NCBI GenBank assembly: GCA_032250905.1
Contig: JAVVEQ010000005.1
Span: forward strand, 1 to 64,000
DNA: 64,000 bases
Source of the DNA: Desulfotignum sp032250905
GTDB taxonomy: Bacteria; Desulfobacterota; Desulfobacteria; Desulfobacterales; Desulfobacteraceae
Reading direction: 5' to 3'
Part shown: one piece after another, positions 45,598 to 54,063 of the stretch
How positions within the stretch are numbered: the stretch's first letter is position 1
Layout: every line of letters starts with the position of its first letter
The notes under the pieces: model-generated
Database searches by the model: none
Told to the model about the DNA's origin: nothing
The model's input: only the letters and a program-made list of their open reading frames with translations
Translations under genes and position numbers: made by a program

Positions 45598-45670
45598 GGT
45601 TTGTCTGGAAAATCAGGATATTCGGGACAAACCGGTTATGACCGCCTGTTACATAACGGCCGGATTTTTT
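45598..45670 (+). terminator. Tandem hairpins followed by a T-run in the bam leader
   Basis: Stem 1 pairs GGTTTGTC (45598-45605) with GACAAACC (45626-45633). Stem 2 pairs GTTATG (45635-45640) with CATAAC (45652-45657), with an imperfect CCGG extension. TTTTTT lies at 45665-45670. It could end a short leader RNA from the distal promoter, or act as an attenuator. Confidence 0.35.
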
Positions 45671-45671
45671 C

Positions 45672-45716
45672 TTGACAGGTAGTTACAATGTAGCGTAATC
45701 ATGGTTACGTTGTGCG
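45672..45716 (+). promoter_or_regulatory. Proximal bam promoter with tandem operator-like sites
   Basis: TTGACA (45672-45677) and CGTAAT (45694-45699) are spaced by 16 bases. GTTACAATGTAGC (45682-45694) fills the spacer and differs by one base from the perfect palindrome at the dctP promoter. A weaker copy, GTTACGTTGTGCG, lies at 45704-45716, exactly 22 bases (two helical turns) further, suggesting cooperative repressor binding. No regulator gene is in the window. Confidence 0.45.
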
Positions 45717-45833
45717 ATTTGAAATGAAAAAAAGCTATAAAATGCAGGCATCAAGAGTTGAATTCGGATTGAAATGTATGTCACGGATTTAAGGTGACAA
45801 GGTATTTCAGGAAAAGATAACAAGGGGATTAAC

Positions 45834-47831
45834 ATGAGGTACGCAGAAACAGGGTTTAATTTAGAGGTTGATCTTACCCGGGGGAACATTGAGAAGGTGG
45901 CAACCGACCCCAGGGATACAGCGCTCTATCTGGGAGGGCTGGGAACAAATGCCAAAATCTTGTGGGACCGGGTGGGGCCGGAAGTGACGCCCTTTTCCCC
46001 GGAAAACCTTTTGATTTTCAGTGCTGGTCTGCTCTGCGGTACGCCTGCCACCGGGTGCAACCGCACGATTCTGTCCACCATTTCCCCCCAGACCGAACTG
46101 ATGGCGTTTTCCATGATGGGTGGATTCTGGGCCCCGGAACTCAAATATGCCGGATATGACAAGGTGATCCTTCGGGGCAAGTCTGAAAAGCTGGTATATC
46201 TGTGGATTCATAATGATACCGTGGAAATCCGGGATGCCTCCCATCTGTCCGGAAAAGGGGCCGTTGAGACTGCTGAGATCATCCGTAAGGAACTCAAACA
46301 GCCCAAGGCCCAGGTGGCTGCGATCGGTCTGGCCGGTGAAAACCGGGTGTATTACGCGTCCGTGGAACAGGGCCGCTCTTCGGCCAGCCGCGGCGGCATC
46401 GGGGCGGTAATGGGGGACAAGCGGGTCAAGGCCATCGCCGTCAGAGGAACCAAAGACATCAACCTGGCAGATTCAGAGAAGTTTATCACCCTGTGCAATG
46501 AGGTGCTTGACTACATCAAATGGCGGGAAGACAATCCCATCAAAGGGGTGATGACGATCCTGCAGGGCCTGGGATCTCCCCAGGAGATGAAAGTGCATGA
46601 CGAGAAATGGCACACGGAGAACTTCATGTGGGGTAACTCCCGGACAAGGCGAAAAGAGTTCTGGAACGAAGAGATCGAAAAAGCGTGGACCGACACCCTG
46701 GAAGGTGCCCGGACCCGTCTCATCTCCTGCTTCAACTGTCCCATGAAATGCGGCGCCACTGTTTCCATGCCGGGGCTGCCTACCTATATGATGAAATGCT
46801 TCACCAAGCTGACCTATACCATGGCCGCCTATTCCGATCTGGATTTCGGGCTGCGGATCGCCCAGAGAGCTACGGAATACGGGCTGGACGGATTCTCCAC
46901 CCCCCAGGTCATGGCCTTCGCCCTGGAACTGCTGGAGGCCGGTATTTTAAAACCGGATGATTTTCCGGGCCTGCCGGAAACAAACGAAGACCGGTTTTTC
47001 TATCTGCTGGACATGATCGTGAACAGGGAGGGCATCGGGGACGTCCTGGCCAAGGGGACCTACTGGGCTGCCAAAGAGATCGGCAACGGTGCCGAAGAAT
47101 ATGCCCACAACACCATCAAGAAGCACGAACAGCTGCCGTTGAAACTCTCCATGCTCAATCCCATCTATTTTCTGATGTATTCCGTCGGAGAAAAAATCAA
47201 CATCACCCAGATCGAGGGTCAGTTCCCCCAGGCCCCCTTTCCAAAGCGTGAACACAGGGAAAAATTCTGTGAAGACTGGATTCAGGTTCCTCATGAAAAA
47301 TTTAAACAGTATTTCATTGACTGGGAGCTTCGGGGGGAAAACTCCATCCCCTATTATCCCACCGTGGAGATGACCTGTGACATTGTGGAATGGCAGGAGA
47401 TGATGCATTATATCGATGACGCCCTGGGCCAGTGTGCCGGGCTGTCGTCTTTTCCGCTTAAACCCCCGTACCATATTCACAACTATCCCAAATTCATCTC
47501 TGCCGGGGCCGGTATCGATATGGACGAAGAAAAGCTCTCTGATGCCGCCAAGCGGTACCGGACCCTGGTGCGGGCTGTGAACATCCGGCGGGGCATGAGA
47601 AGAAAAGATGACAGACCGCCCGAGAACCACTGGAAAAAACGGTTTCCTGAACTGGAAGAAAAACTGCTGGATGGCTATTACCAGTTGAAAGGCTGGAACA
47701 AGGAGGGTATTCCGACCAAAGAGGCCCTGGAAAACATGGGTCTGGGCTATGTGGCACAAGAGTTTATCCAGCGGGGAATCCTCAAGGAAGAAGACACAGC
47801 AGAGGCACAAACAGAAACACAGACCCAATAG
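45834..47831 (+). CDS. bamB: Class II benzoyl-CoA reductase, tungsten-containing catalytic subunit BamB
   Basis: Active-site subunit of the ATP-independent benzoyl-CoA reductase, reducing benzoyl-CoA to the cyclic dienoyl-CoA. 665 residues of the aldehyde:ferredoxin oxidoreductase family, binding a bis-pyranopterin tungsten cofactor and one [4Fe-4S] cluster. Cluster cysteines are in SCFNCPMKC (Cys299, 302, 306) plus Cys534 (LGQCAGLSSF). Glu251, His255, His260 and Cys322, the set I associate with the zinc site in the Geobacter BamB structure, are all present at these positions in EMKVHDEKWH and MKCFTK. That, and near-identical flanking sequence to BamB as I recall it, separate it from ordinary aldehyde oxidoreductases. 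First gene of the bam operon. Confidence 0.92.
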   Translation: MRYAETGFNLEVDLTRGNIEKVATDPRDTALYLGGLGTNAKILWDRVGPEVTPFSPENLLIFSAGLLCGTPATGCNRTILSTISPQTELMAFSMMGGFWAPELKYAGYDKVILRGKSEKLVYLWIHNDTVEIRDASHLSGKGAVETAEIIRKELKQPKAQVAAIGLAGENRVYYASVEQGRSSASRGGIGAVMGDKRVKAIAVRGTKDINLADSEKFITLCNEVLDYIKWREDNPIKGVMTILQGLGSPQEMKVHDEKWHTENFMWGNSRTRRKEFWNEEIEKAWTDTLEGARTRLISCFNCPMKCGATVSMPGLPTYMMKCFTKLTYTMAAYSDLDFGLRIAQRATEYGLDGFSTPQVMAFALELLEAGILKPDDFPGLPETNEDRFFYLLDMIVNREGIGDVLAKGTYWAAKEIGNGAEEYAHNTIKKHEQLPLKLSMLNPIYFLMYSVGEKINITQIEGQFPQAPFPKREHREKFCEDWIQVPHEKFKQYFIDWELRGENSIPYYPTVEMTCDIVEWQEMMHYIDDALGQCAGLSSFPLKPPYHIHNYPKFISAGAGIDMDEEKLSDAAKRYRTLVRAVNIRRGMRRKDDRPPENHWKKRFPELEEKLLDGYYQLKGWNKEGIPTKEALENMGLGYVAQEFIQRGILKEEDTAEAQTETQTQ

Positions 47832-47848
47832 TGTGGAGGGCAGAGACC

Positions 47849-48397
47849 GTGGCAAGTAAAACAAAAGAAAAGAAAATTGTAAAAACCATAAAGATCGACG
47901 TGGACAAGTGCAACGGTTGCCGGGCCTGTGAGGTGATCTGTTCCGCGTTTCACGCATCCCCTAAGTACAGTTCGAATAATCCGGCCAGATCCCGGATCCG
48001 GATCATCAGAGAACCGCTGCGGGATATCTATGTTCCGGTGTATGCCGGGGAATACACCATGGCGGAATGCGCGGGCCGGGACAAATACACCATTGACGGC
48101 AAGGAATATGACGAATGCTCCTTCTGCCGGGCATCCTGCCCGTCGAGGGAAGAGTTCAAGGAACCTGATTCAGGCCTGCCTCTGAAATGTGATATGTGTG
48201 AAGGCGAAGATGAGCCATTGTGTGTCAAGTGGTGTCTGGTGGATGCTCTGACCCTGGAGGAACGGGAAGAGGAGGTCGAAGAACAGGAAGAGATGGAAGA
48301 CCTGGAAATCGGTCTGGAATCTCTGGCAGACAAGTTCGGCATGCAGACCATCATGGATACTCTTTCCCGCATGTCCAAAGATGACAAAAGCAAATAA
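47849..48397 (+). CDS. bamC: BamC-type ferredoxin subunit
   Basis: 182-residue iron-sulfur protein carrying electrons to BamB. I choose GTG at 47849, 8 bases after GGAGGG. Cys patterns are CNGCRACEVICSAF near 20-33, then CSFCRASCPS and CDMCEGEDEPLCVKWC further on, enough for about three [4Fe-4S] clusters of HycB/DMSO-reductase-B type. The tail is Glu-rich. In the class II reductase BamB and BamC form the isolated catalytic core. Confidence 0.9.
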   Translation: MASKTKEKKIVKTIKIDVDKCNGCRACEVICSAFHASPKYSSNNPARSRIRIIREPLRDIYVPVYAGEYTMAECAGRDKYTIDGKEYDECSFCRASCPSREEFKEPDSGLPLKCDMCEGEDEPLCVKWCLVDALTLEEREEEVEEQEEMEDLEIGLESLADKFGMQTIMDTLSRMSKDDKSK

Positions 48398-48409
48398 AAA
48401 GGACACACC

Positions 48410-49561
48410 ATGGAGACATTAGCGCCTTTTTTAGAAGTAATAGATGAGATAAAGGAAGCCGGGGGGGATCCGTTCCAGCTGTGCTTCCAGTGCGGGTTGT
48501 GCGACACGGTATGCCCCTGGAACCGGGTCCGGGGTTTCAGCATGCGCCGGCTGGTGAGAGAAGCCGCCTTTGGGTTGACGGAAATCGAGGGCGAGGATAT
48601 CTGGCGGTGCACCACCTGCGGCCGGTGTCCGTCCCAGTGCCCCCGGGGGCTGGGGCAGATCGAGGTGAGCCAGGCCCTGCGGCGGGTGGCCACGGAATAC
48701 GAGGTGTTTCCTGCATCGGTCAAATCCGCCAGAAGTGCCCGGGCCAGCGTGATTTCCGAGGGCAATCCGCTCCAGGGGGAGCGGGCGTCCCGGAGAGACT
48801 GGGCTAAAGATATGGATGTCAAGCCCTTTGAACCGGACATGGAGATTCTGTATTTTGTGGGCTGTTATTTTTCCTATGACCCGAGGATGAAAAAAGTGGC
48901 ACAGGCCACAGCCACTATTTTGAATAAGGCCGGCGTTGATTTTGGTATTCTGGCGGACAAAGAAAACTGCTGCGGAGAGAGTATCCGCAAGATCGGCAGT
49001 GAAAAGGTGTTTGTTGATCTGGCCAAAACCAACATCAAGACCTTTATTGATGCCGGCGTCAAAAAAATCCTGGTGTCTTCCCCCCATTGCTACCATACGT
49101 TTAAAAACGAGTACCCGGAATTCATGGTGAATTTCGAGGTGATCCACATGTCCGAGTATCTTCTGGAACTGATCAATGCCGGGCGGCTCACCCTGACAGG
49201 GGAGATGGATGAGATCGTGACATACCACGATCCCTGTTACCTGGGACGGCACAACAATATTTACGACGCCCCCCGGCTGCTGCTGGAAAAAGTGAACGGG
49301 CTCACGTTGCTGGAGATGGCGGACCATGGGAAAAACAGTCTGTGCTGCGGCGGCGGCGGCGGCCGGATCTGGATGGATACGCCCCAGTCGGAGCGGTTTT
49401 CAGACATCCGGCTTAAACAGGCCACGGATGTGGGCGCAAAAATTCTGGTGACATCGTGCCCCTACTGTATCACCAACTTTGAAGAAAGCCGACTGAATTT
49501 GGAATATGAAGATGTCCTGGACATCAAGGATATTACGGAAATCATCAATGACATGCTGTAA
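48410..49561 (+). CDS. bamD: BamD, HdrD/HdrC-B-like iron-sulfur subunit
   Basis: 383 residues. Two [4Fe-4S] ferredoxin motifs lie near the N-terminus (CFQCGLCDTVCP and CTTCGRCPSQCP). Two CCG domains follow: CYFSYD...ENCCGES and DPCYLGRHNNIYD...LCCGGGGG, which in heterodisulfide reductases bind non-cubane [4Fe-4S] clusters. It is thought to connect the HdrA-like BamE with the catalytic subunits. It follows bamC by 12 bases. Confidence 0.9.
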   Translation: METLAPFLEVIDEIKEAGGDPFQLCFQCGLCDTVCPWNRVRGFSMRRLVREAAFGLTEIEGEDIWRCTTCGRCPSQCPRGLGQIEVSQALRRVATEYEVFPASVKSARSARASVISEGNPLQGERASRRDWAKDMDVKPFEPDMEILYFVGCYFSYDPRMKKVAQATATILNKAGVDFGILADKENCCGESIRKIGSEKVFVDLAKTNIKTFIDAGVKKILVSSPHCYHTFKNEYPEFMVNFEVIHMSEYLLELINAGRLTLTGEMDEIVTYHDPCYLGRHNNIYDAPRLLLEKVNGLTLLEMADHGKNSLCCGGGGGRIWMDTPQSERFSDIRLKQATDVGAKILVTSCPYCITNFEESRLNLEYEDVLDIKDITEIINDML

Positions 49562-49626
49562 GATGACCGGGGTGAAACAGGCTGTTTTCACAGACATGTG
49601 ATAACGATATGATGAGGAGATAAAAC

Positions 49627-52600
49627 GTGGTAAATGACATACTCCCAATAGAACAGATGCAGCTGTTTTCCGACAGCGTTGCCGGCAGGGATTTCGGAGA
49701 TGTGATGGTGGTGGGCGGAGGCGTCAGCGGCATTCAGGCCTCTCTGGACCTGGCCACTGCCGGATTCCGGGTCTATCTGGTGGAAAAAAATCCCAGTATC
49801 GGCGGACACATGTCCCAGCTGGACAAGACCTTTCCCACCAACGACTGTTCGATGTGAATACTTTCACCCAAACTGGTCGAGGTCGGCCGGCATCCCAACA
49901 TCGAAGTACTCACATTTACAGAAGTGGAATCCATCGAGGGCGAGAAAGGGGACTTTCAGGTCACCCTTAAAACGCGTCCCAGATATATTATCGAAGAAAA
50001 ATGCACCGGGTGCACCACCTGCATGGAATACTGCCCGGTGGAATATCCGGACGCATTCAACCAGGGGATTTCCAACAACAAGGCAGTGCATGTCTATTTT
50101 TCCCAGGCCATCCCTCTGGTGGCCTATATAGACGATTCCTGCCTGTATCTTTCGGAAAAAAAATGCGATATCTGCCGGGGGGTCTGCCAGACCGGGGCCA
50201 TTGATTTCCGCCAGAAACCCACCCGGAAGAGGATCAATGTGGGGGCGGTCATTCTGTCGTCGGGCATCACCCCGTTTGATCCGTCCGCCAGGGAAGAATA
50301 CGGGTATTCCCAGTATACCAACGTGGTCACCAGCATGGATTACGAGCGGCTGCTGTCCTCCACGGGTCCCTATGGCGGTGAGGTGCGGCGGGGCAGTGAC
50401 AGGAAACATCCCAGAAACATTGCATGGATCCAGTGTGTGGGATCCAGGAGAGTGACCCCCGGGGACAACTCCTATTGTTCCGGGGTGTGCTGCACCTATA
50501 CTCAGAAGCAGATGATCCTGACCAAGGACCATGATCCGGATGCCAGATGCACGGTGTTTCATAACGATATCCGGTCATTCGGCAAGGATTTTGAGCGGTA
50601 TTTCCAGCGGGCCGACGACCTGCCCGATACCCGGTTCATCCGGAGCTATGCATCGGTGGCCGGAGAAAATCCCGAAACCAAGGACATACGGATCCGGTAT
50701 GCCACGGCCGATGAAGGGGTCAAGGAAGAAGAATTCGACATGGTGGTACTTTCCGTTGGATTGAATCCGCCCAAAGCCTATAAAGAGATTGCAGAAAAAT
50801 TCAAGATCGACATCAATACACACGGGTTCTGTGACATCGATTCCGCCAACCCGGTCCAGACCAGCCGGCCCGGCATTTTTGTTTCCGGTGCGTTCCAGGG
50901 ACCCACGGATATTCCGGAATCGGTGTTTTCCGCCAGCGGAGCCGGATCCCGGGTGGGCGAGATGCTCAATTTCCGCCGTGGAAAGCTGGCCAGGGAAAGA
51001 ATTTATCCGGAAGAGCGGGATGTGTCCATAGAAGAACCCCGGATCGGAGTGTTTGTGTGCCATTGCGGGGCCAATATTTCCAGCGTGGTCAATGTGCCTT
51101 CTACCGTGGAATACGCCAAAACCCTGCCCCACGTGGTGTATGCCCAGGAACAGATTTTTTCCTGCGCCACCAACTCGGCCCGGGAGATCACGGATCTGGC
51201 GGTTGAAAAAGGCCTGAACCGCGTGGTAATCGCAGCCTGTTCTCCCAGAACCCTGGAGCCGCTGTTCAGAGACACACTCAGGGAAGCCGGCCTCAACCAG
51301 TATTACCTGGATATGGCCAATATCCGGGAGCATTGTTCCTGGGTGCACTCCAAACAGAAGGAGGATGCCACCCGGAAAGCCAAAGACATCATGCGCATGT
51401 CCGTGGCCCGGGCCGCCTGTCTGGAGCCGCTCAAGGAATTTGATCTGCCGGTGAACAAAACCGCCCTGGTGGTGGGCGGCGGCATTGCGGGCATGACCTG
51501 CGCGCTGTCCATCGCCGCCCAGGGACATACCGTGGAACTGGTGGAGAAAAGCAGTGAACTGGGCGGCATGGGACGGCGGATCCATGGGACCCTGGAGGGC
51601 CTTGATGTTCAGGCTTATCTGGATGACCTGATTGCCAAAGTCTATAAGAACCCCTATATCCACGTCTCCCATGATGCGACCATCACGGAAGTGGCCGGAT
51701 ATCTGGGTAATTTCACCACCACGGTGAAAACCGAAGGCCGAACCAAGATCATCAAACACGGTGCATCGGTGCTGGCCATCGGTGCGGATGTTTATACCCC
51801 CACCGAATACCTGTACGGCGAAAACGATGCCGTGTTCACCCACCTTGAGATCGGGGAGGAGATCGCCAAAGGCAACGAGGCGGTCACGGGGGCCGAAAGC
51901 CTGGTAATGATCCAGTGTGTGGGATCCAGAAACGAGACCCACAATTACTGCTCCAGGGTGTGCTGCGGGCATGCCGTGAAAAACGCCTTGAAACTCAAGG
52001 AGAAAAATCCGGACATGCGCATCTATATCCTGTTTCGTGATATGCGAACGTATGGTTTCAAGGAAGATGCCTACCGCAGGGCCTCGGAACTGGGCGTTCA
52101 GTTTATCCGGTATACCCCGGAAGATCCGCCGGAGGTGGAGGCCGTCTCTGAAGGCGGCAAAGACCTGATCCGGGTGACTGTGACCGATCCCATTTTAGGG
52201 AACCGCCTGGAGCTGGATGCGGATATGTTGTCTCTGGCCGCCGCGGTCAGACCGCCTCAATCCATCCATGAGATTGCCGCCAAGTTCAAGGTGACATTGA
52301 GTCCGGATGATTTTTTCAAGGAAGCCCATGTGAAACTCAAACCCGTGGAATTTGCCGCGGACGGGGTGTTCCTGTGCGGAACCGCCCATTATCCCAAGCA
52401 TATCCCGGAATCCATCAATCAGGCGTATGGGGCCGCCGGAAGGGTGATCACCCTGCTGTCCAAAGACACGGTGGTGGCGTCCGGGTCCGTAGCCAGGGTG
52501 AATGAAGACGAATGCGTGTCCTGCGGGGCCTGTATCACGGCGTGCACCTACGGGGCCATCCAGTTCCTCGATACCCCGAAAGGCAAGAAAGCCATTGTCA

Positions 52601-52764
52601 ATCCGGTCCTGTGCAAGGGCGACGGGCTGTGCAATGCCAAATGTCCCACCAATGCCATCGTTCTCAAGCATTTTACCAATGAGGCCTTGTTCGGACAGAT
52701 TGATGCGGCGGTCACACCCGAACAGATTGCTGCACAGATGGATGCGCTAATGGAAGAGGCATAA
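49627..52764 (+). CDS. bamE: BamE, HdrA-like flavoprotein; selenoprotein with in-frame UGA (Sec77)
   Basis: Reading through TGA at 49855-49857 gives one 1045-residue protein; the flanking frame is identical (NDCSM-U-ILSPKLVEVGRHPN). HdrA family members usually have Cys at this place. A SECIS-like hairpin follows the UGA. The N-terminal FAD site is VVGGGVSGIQASLDLATAG. Ferredoxin motifs CTGCTTCMEYCP and CDICRGVC follow, then a second FAD domain (VVGGGIAGMTCALSIAAQG, near residue 520) and C-terminal clusters CVSCGACITAC and CKGDGLCNAKC. It is thus a double-flavin HdrA thought to bifurcate electrons for benzoyl-CoA reduction. Automatic callers would split it into a 76-residue stub and a 5'-truncated gene. 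Confidence 0.9.
49875..49888 (+). promoter_or_regulatory. SECIS-like hairpin downstream of bamE UGA
   Basis: GGTCG-AGGT-CGGCC forms a 5-bp stem (one G-U pair) with an AGGU loop starting 23 bases after the UGA. Bacterial SECIS elements typically have a GGU-containing loop at this distance. Confidence 0.6.
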
Positions 52765-52801
52765 ATACCAAAACGCCTTGTAAAAAAGGAGATCCTTACG
52801 A

Positions 52802-53575
52802 ATGAGTGCAGGTCAAGAATTTAAGCCGAAACTGCTGGGATTTGTCTGTCACTGGTGAGCATACGGGGCAGCGGACCTGGCTGGAGTTTCCAGACTACAA
52901 TATGCAAACGAGATGCGGCTGATCCGTGTGATGTGTTCGGGCCGGGTGGACCTGGAGTTTATCTTCAGGGCGTTTTCCAACGGTCACGACGGGGTGTTCA
53001 TCGGCGGATGCAAGCTTGATGAATGCAACTATGTCACCCACGGCAATTATGATGCATTTGCCAATACCTATATCGCCAAAAAAATATTGACCCATATCGG
53101 TCTGAATCCGGACCGGCTGAGAACAGAGTTCATGTCCGGGGCCGACGGCCATCTGCTGGCACAGTATACCGATGATTTCAGCCGGCAGATCTCAAAAATC
53201 GGACCCCTGGGGTCCAGTGAAGGGCTGAACCTGGATACGGTGAAGTTCAAGCTGGCGGCCGCCAGAAACCTGGTGCCGTTCATCCGCCTGGCGGAAAGAG
53301 AGAAACTGCGGGTCCCGGAAAAGTCGAAAAAAGCCTATCAGCAGTTTTTCAGCAGCCCGGACACAGATGATCTGTTTGACCGGATGCTGACAGACAAACT
53401 GGCGGTGAGCCAGATTCTGCTGCTGCTCAAGGAAAAGCCGCTGTCCACCACGGATATTTCCGGGCAGCTGGGCCTGAACCCGTCCGAGGTGTCCCGTCAT
53501 ATGATCACCTCTTCCCGTCACGGCATGGTCAAATATGATACAGCCAGCAACTGTTATGAACTGGCCGGGGCATAA
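52802..53575 (+). CDS. bamF: BamF, MvhD-like subunit; selenoprotein with in-frame UGA (Sec19)
   Basis: ATG at 52802 follows AAGGAGAT. TGA at 52856-52858 lies in CHW-U-AYGAADLAG, where MvhD proteins usually have CxWC, so it is read as Sec19. The full product is 257 residues. Further cluster cysteines are in MCSGRVD and GGCKLDECNY ([2Fe-2S] MvhD fold, to about residue 145). Ordinary MvhD is about 140 residues. The extra C-terminal part includes a winged-helix-like segment (LSTTDISGQLGLNPSEVSRH, about 215-235). It transfers electrons between the HdrA-like BamE and the NADH-dehydrogenase-like module BamGHI. Without readthrough the first usable start (52913 region) would lose the cluster-binding N-terminus. 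Confidence 0.9.
52881..52893 (+). promoter_or_regulatory. SECIS-like hairpin downstream of bamF UGA
   Basis: CTGGA-GTT-TCCAG forms a perfect 5-bp stem with a GUU loop starting 28 bases after the UGA, within the usual bacterial spacing. Confidence 0.5.
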
Positions 53576-53601
53576 CAAACTAAATATATGGGAAGCATCC
53601 G

Positions 53602-54054
53602 ATGGAAATTGAAAAAATAGATCAGATAATCGAAAAACACCATGGAGAGGCCAGCAATCTGCTCCAGATCATGCTGGATATTCAGAGTGAGAACAACTGG
53701 CTTTCCAAACAGGCCCTGAAACGGGTCAGTGAAAAACTGTCCGTCCCCATGACCCGGATCCAGCATATTGCCACGTTCTACAAGGCGTTCAGCCTGGTTC
53801 CCAAAGGACGGCACAAGGTGCATATCTGCATGGGCACCGCCTGTCATGTCCGGGGGGCTACCAGGATCCTGGACACGGTAGAAGGCGCCACCGGCATCAA
53901 GCCCGGGGAAACCGATCTGGATCTGAAATTCAGTCTGGAAACCGTGAACTGTCTGGGTTGTTGCGCCCTGGGGCCTGTGATGGAAGTGGACGGCAAAGTT
54001 CATGGAAAAATGTCACCGGTCAAGGCCTCCAAAGCCTTGAAAACATATGAATAG
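53602..54054 (+). CDS. bamG: BamG, NuoE-like [2Fe-2S] subunit
   Basis: 150-residue thioredoxin-like ferredoxin of the NuoE/HoxE family. The four cysteines of one [2Fe-2S] cluster are in CMGTACHVRG and NCLGCCALGP, with the usual N-terminal helical domain (ENNWLSKQALKRVSEKL). It forms with BamH and BamI a diaphorase-like module expected to exchange electrons with NAD(H). Confidence 0.9.
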   Translation: MEIEKIDQIIEKHHGEASNLLQIMLDIQSENNWLSKQALKRVSEKLSVPMTRIQHIATFYKAFSLVPKGRHKVHICMGTACHVRGATRILDTVEGATGIKPGETDLDLKFSLETVNCLGCCALGPVMEVDGKVHGKMSPVKASKALKTYE

Positions 54055-54063
54055 GGGAAAATT

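Larger units (their letters stand above)
45246..45833. promoter_or_regulatory. Divergent regulatory region between dctP and bamB
   Basis: 588 bases without a supportable gene, AT-rich compared with its surroundings. It holds a dctP promoter with a palindrome just downstream, two candidate promoters toward bamB, a hairpin pair followed by T6, and tandem palindromic sites in the proximal bam promoter. These are listed separately. The long leader before bamB (about 100 bases after the last site) ends with AAGGGG near the ATG at 45834. Confidence 0.6.

Noticed and set aside
45834..47831. Ordinary aldehyde:ferredoxin oxidoreductase
   Set aside because: The bamBCDEFGHI gene order and the Glu251/His255/His260/Cys322 set identify the benzoyl-CoA reductase subunit.
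49924..52764. Separate 5'-truncated HdrA gene starting at 49924
   Set aside because: It is the in-frame continuation of 49627-49854 across a UGA at a family Cys position with a SECIS-like hairpin, so one selenoprotein gene explains both parts.
52913..53575. BamF starting at ATG 52913
   Set aside because: It would lack the conserved cluster-binding N-terminus, which is fully present upstream after AAGGAGAT when UGA is read as Sec.
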